A DNA stretch of 64,000 nt. Source: Prorocentrum cordatum. Taxonomy: Eukaryota > Sar > Dinophyceae > Prorocentrales > Prorocentraceae. The stretch is from assembly GCA_963575745.1 (NCBI GenBank), contig CAUYUJ010020560.1, positions 291,001-355,000 on the forward strand, given 5' to 3'. Position numbers and translations under genes: made by a program. This document shows, one piece after another, positions 61,355 to 64,000 of this stretch; within the stretch, counting starts at the first letter, position 1, and every line of letters starts with the position of its first letter. Under the pieces are notes generated by a model. The model did no database searches. It was not told the origin of the DNA and was given only the letters and a program-made list of their open reading frames with translations.

Positions 61355-63507
61355 ATGATGATGTGTCGTTTGCTATTCCTGCCTGTGTTTCTCGCAATGG
61401 GGATTCGGCAACAGCTTGGCCTGACGAGCAAGTCAACAAAAGTGATTGGCCGCTCGAAATTTTCGAAGGCTGTGAAACCTACCGTCGGCACCGATCTGTC
61501 TGAGTGGTTGCGTTCAAAATACAAGCGAGGCCAATTGTCAGCTAAAGATGTGAGGGTGGCGGCTTCAAAAGAGAAGGATGGGGATGTTCACATGTCACGT
61601 TGTGGTTCGTCTGGCAAGCACGAGAGAAACATTTCCAGAGATTTAATTCGTTGCCTTTCGAAGAGATCTGAAAGGCCACCCGTTTACGTTGCCAAGTGTG
61701 TGTTTTGGGACCCTCTCAATGCGGAGTCATTCGAAGATGACGTATTTTTCCAGTTGCCGCACGAAATAATGGAATACGAGATTGACAAACATGGCGTCGA
61801 TCATTTTACGCATATCGAAGATGACCACCCCGTTTTTCGGATTCGTGAAGAGTGGTGTCAGCGAGTTGACTTACATCCAGATGCGGCCAGTTCTGTTGTT
61901 CCAATTTCTGTGTGGGGCGATTCTGCTGGGTTCTTGACGCGCGACAGCATCTATCTTATGTTGTGGGGCCCAATCGGCGGGGCTGACCGCGCCCGACACT
62001 GGTTCGCATCGTGGGGAAAGCGAGTGTGTTGCGGTTGTGGGTGCCACGGACGGCACACATTCGATTCCTTTGTTCGGGTTCTGGTGTGGGCGATGCAGGT
62101 CTCCCTGACAGGCAAGTGGCCATCGACGAGGCATGACGGAGTCCGCTTTGCAGACTCCGAGCTGCCAGGCCGCGGGGACATGTACCTTGCATCCCGCTCC
62201 CCCTCGTCCTCCCCCTCCTCCTCCCCGCCCCCGCATGTAGGCCTAATCTCAGGTGAGGTCACAGTATCGGTAACTGCTTGGCAGCATTCCCCCTCCGCTG
62301 GGGGGAGGGGGGAATGCTTAACAGATCCTAAGATGCATCGACCTCTGACGGCTCTTGCCTTGCCTTACCTTGCCTCATCTTCATGCCACTCCCCGTCGCC
62401 CGCCCCTCCCTTTTTCTCCACAACACACATCTCGTTTTCAAAAATATCCCCCAAAATGGGCGGGCGAGGGGGCGGGGGGGAGTAAGGTACAAGTCCCTGA
62501 GCAGCTCCAGGTGACAGATGGCGGGCCGCAAGAGCTCGCAAAGGAGATTCGCTTCGGGTGCGCATGGGCGTGTGCCAAAAAAAGGGTGATTGGTCATGGA
62601 TGCAACAATTTCTCGGCGTATCTGGGTGGGGCGGGGAAGGCGACAATAAAATTGTATGTTGGAAATGCAAAGCTGGCTATAACACGGAATTCCCCTACAC
62701 AGATGCGTCCCTCGCGGCCGCATGGCGGACGACTTCTGTTTCCGACCTCTCGTTTCGACTTGAAATGCTATCTGGCCTTCGATATGCGAGCCCCTTCTGG
62801 AGCATACCAGGCATTATATTGGACTACGTGACTATAGATTTAATGCACGCAGGGGACCTCGGGTGTTTGCAATATTTTCTCGCCAACGTATTGCTCGAGA
62901 TTTTTGATCGCATGGGCGGTGTTGTCTCGCGCCCGTGTGGGACATTAGGCCACTTAACGCTCTTGATGTCGATTTGTTCTAAGAGCCTTGGTTTGGAGAG
63001 CCCGCCATGGAATTGGATCACAATGACTATGATCAAGACAAGTGGGAAAAACCCGAAAATGAAGTTGAAGGCGTCTGAAACCCGCAGGCTGCTAAAATGC
63101 ACGCGGCTCCTCATTGAGCGGTTCTTCCCCCCCGAGATGCCCACGAACAGCTGGTTTTCGATTGTGTGGATGCTGTTCATCATATATACGTTGAACTGCA
63201 CCGATGGGACCGCTATGCTTCGCCGCCGAAGTGTGCAAGATGGGCGCGTGTGTTTGTCACGCTTTACGGTGAACTTAACAAATGGGCAGTGGCAGAGAAT
63301 TTAAATGGATCTTTCACGCGGTATAAATTTTACCCGAAGTTCCACCAATTCGTTGAATTGTTCGAAAGAGAGGTGCCAAAGTATGGGTCGGCAGCTGATT
63401 TTTGGTGCTGCGCCGACGAATCGGCGATAGGTGATGCAATTCATGTGGCCGAGCGCTGTCACGCAAAGTACTTGCACAGGTCAATCATATGCAGGCACCG
63501 CCTGTGA
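61355..63507 (+). pseudogene. Transposase-like protein of a dinoflagellate multicopy family, frameshifted
   Basis: Coding sequence runs through three frames. Segment 1 (61355 to about 62190) includes DLSEWLRSKYKRGQLSAKDV and a Cys-rich CCGCGCHGRHTF before a region ending RHDGVRF. A low-complexity stretch (about 62195-62485), perhaps an intron, follows. Segment 2 (about 62490-62576, QVTDGGPQELAKEIRFGCAW) shifts at an A7 run (62577-62583) into segment 3: KKGDWSWMQQFLGVSGWGGE, the zinc-knuckle-like CWKCKAG, then IDLMHAGDLGCLQYFLANVL. This changes frame again at a C7 run (63127-63133) into segment 4 (VDAVHHIYVEL ... CRHRL), ending TGA at 63507. The D-x-MH-x5-G helix recalls Tnp2/CACTA-type transposases; this link is inference. 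GC is lower than in the three genes before it. Both shifts sit in homopolymers, so assembly error is possible. Confidence 0.6.
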
Positions 63508-63719
63508 GAAAAACAATAGCTTACCCACGCGTATGGCATTTGGTCATCACGTGGTCGCTGCAAAAAATGAAGGGAATCCTGAGTCTCTATCCTCTATAAT
63601 CCGCTTGGCTCCGCCGTGGCCTTCCGCCCCGTCGTTCCCCCTGGCGCTCACTGTTTGGGATCCACGCGTTTGTTCCCCTTAACTGTGGGCGTCCCTTTAA
63701 GTAGCTTCCTTTTGGCACT

Positions 63720-63990
63720 AGGTGTACATTATGTATATGTATATGTTTATGTGTAAATATGTATGCATATATGTATGTGTATGTGTTTGTATGTCTATGT
63801 AAATGATTATGTGCGGATACGCATGCATATCACGCACGTGCATACACGCACGTACGCGTATGAACGTGTATATATATGCATATATATGAATATATATATA
63901 TATACACCATATACCACAGTTATATGCCTTAAGATATACATAGTTATGTATATATTATATTATATTATATATGCACATGTATGTGCGTAT
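63720..63990. repeat. TA/TGTATG microsatellite
   Basis: TATATG, GTATGT and CATATATA runs to the window end. 63508-63719 is the 3' flank of the preceding gene without other features. Confidence 0.85.
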
Positions 63991-64000
63991 ACATCACGAT

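Overview
This window is dinoflagellate nuclear DNA; I cannot name the species. Degenerate copies of the dinoflagellate trans-spliced leader (SL) sit just upstream of start codons, intron donors are non-canonical, and GC-rich gene islands lie in a sea of microsatellites, minisatellites and foldback repeats. There is no sign of bacterial gene organisation, rRNA or tRNA.

Layout. (1) At 1-819 on the minus strand is the N-terminal part of an NCS1-family (CodB-like) permease, cut by the window edge. An almost complete SL relic lies 88 bp upstream (907-926), with a 29-bp motif beyond it that recurs at 23808-23836. (2) From 46.3 kb down to 9.0 kb on the minus strand, small exons in the right order spell one serine/threonine protein kinase: hinge exon 46204-46270, catalytic-loop exon 33873-33935, DFG exon 28070-28155, APE exon 20627-20792, helix G/H exon 17918-17995 and terminal exon 9039-9218. 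Introns run from 2.6 to 12 kb. Three of the four internal introns are best read as GA-AG. The N-lobe exons and the exon between hinge and catalytic loop were not found. (3) 46.3-55.4 kb is a repeat-rich strand-switch region with no secure gene. (4) 55.8-63.5 kb carries four plus-strand genes: a dinoflagellate-type protein of unknown function, a RING-H2 protein, a coiled-coil basic protein and a frameshifted transposase-like gene. Each has an SL relic close upstream. Two are followed by short A-runs, and two are separated from the next gene by nearly identical ~636-bp modules that contain a perfect 18-bp-stem hairpin. This pattern fits genes that returned to the genome through mRNA intermediates.

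The rest is repeats: two ~0.9-kb units of an 11-bp AGCTAAGCTAA satellite, long GAT, CCA, TACA/TGCA and CTCTAC tracts, a composite element with a GGGTCGCGGGGT minisatellite core, GGCCCAAGA arrays that share a conserved insert, and at least a dozen families of 90-330 bp elements with terminal inverted repeats. Several families have two to four copies here, many of them inside the kinase introns. The two gene blocks point away from each other, as expected for unidirectional dinoflagellate gene clusters.
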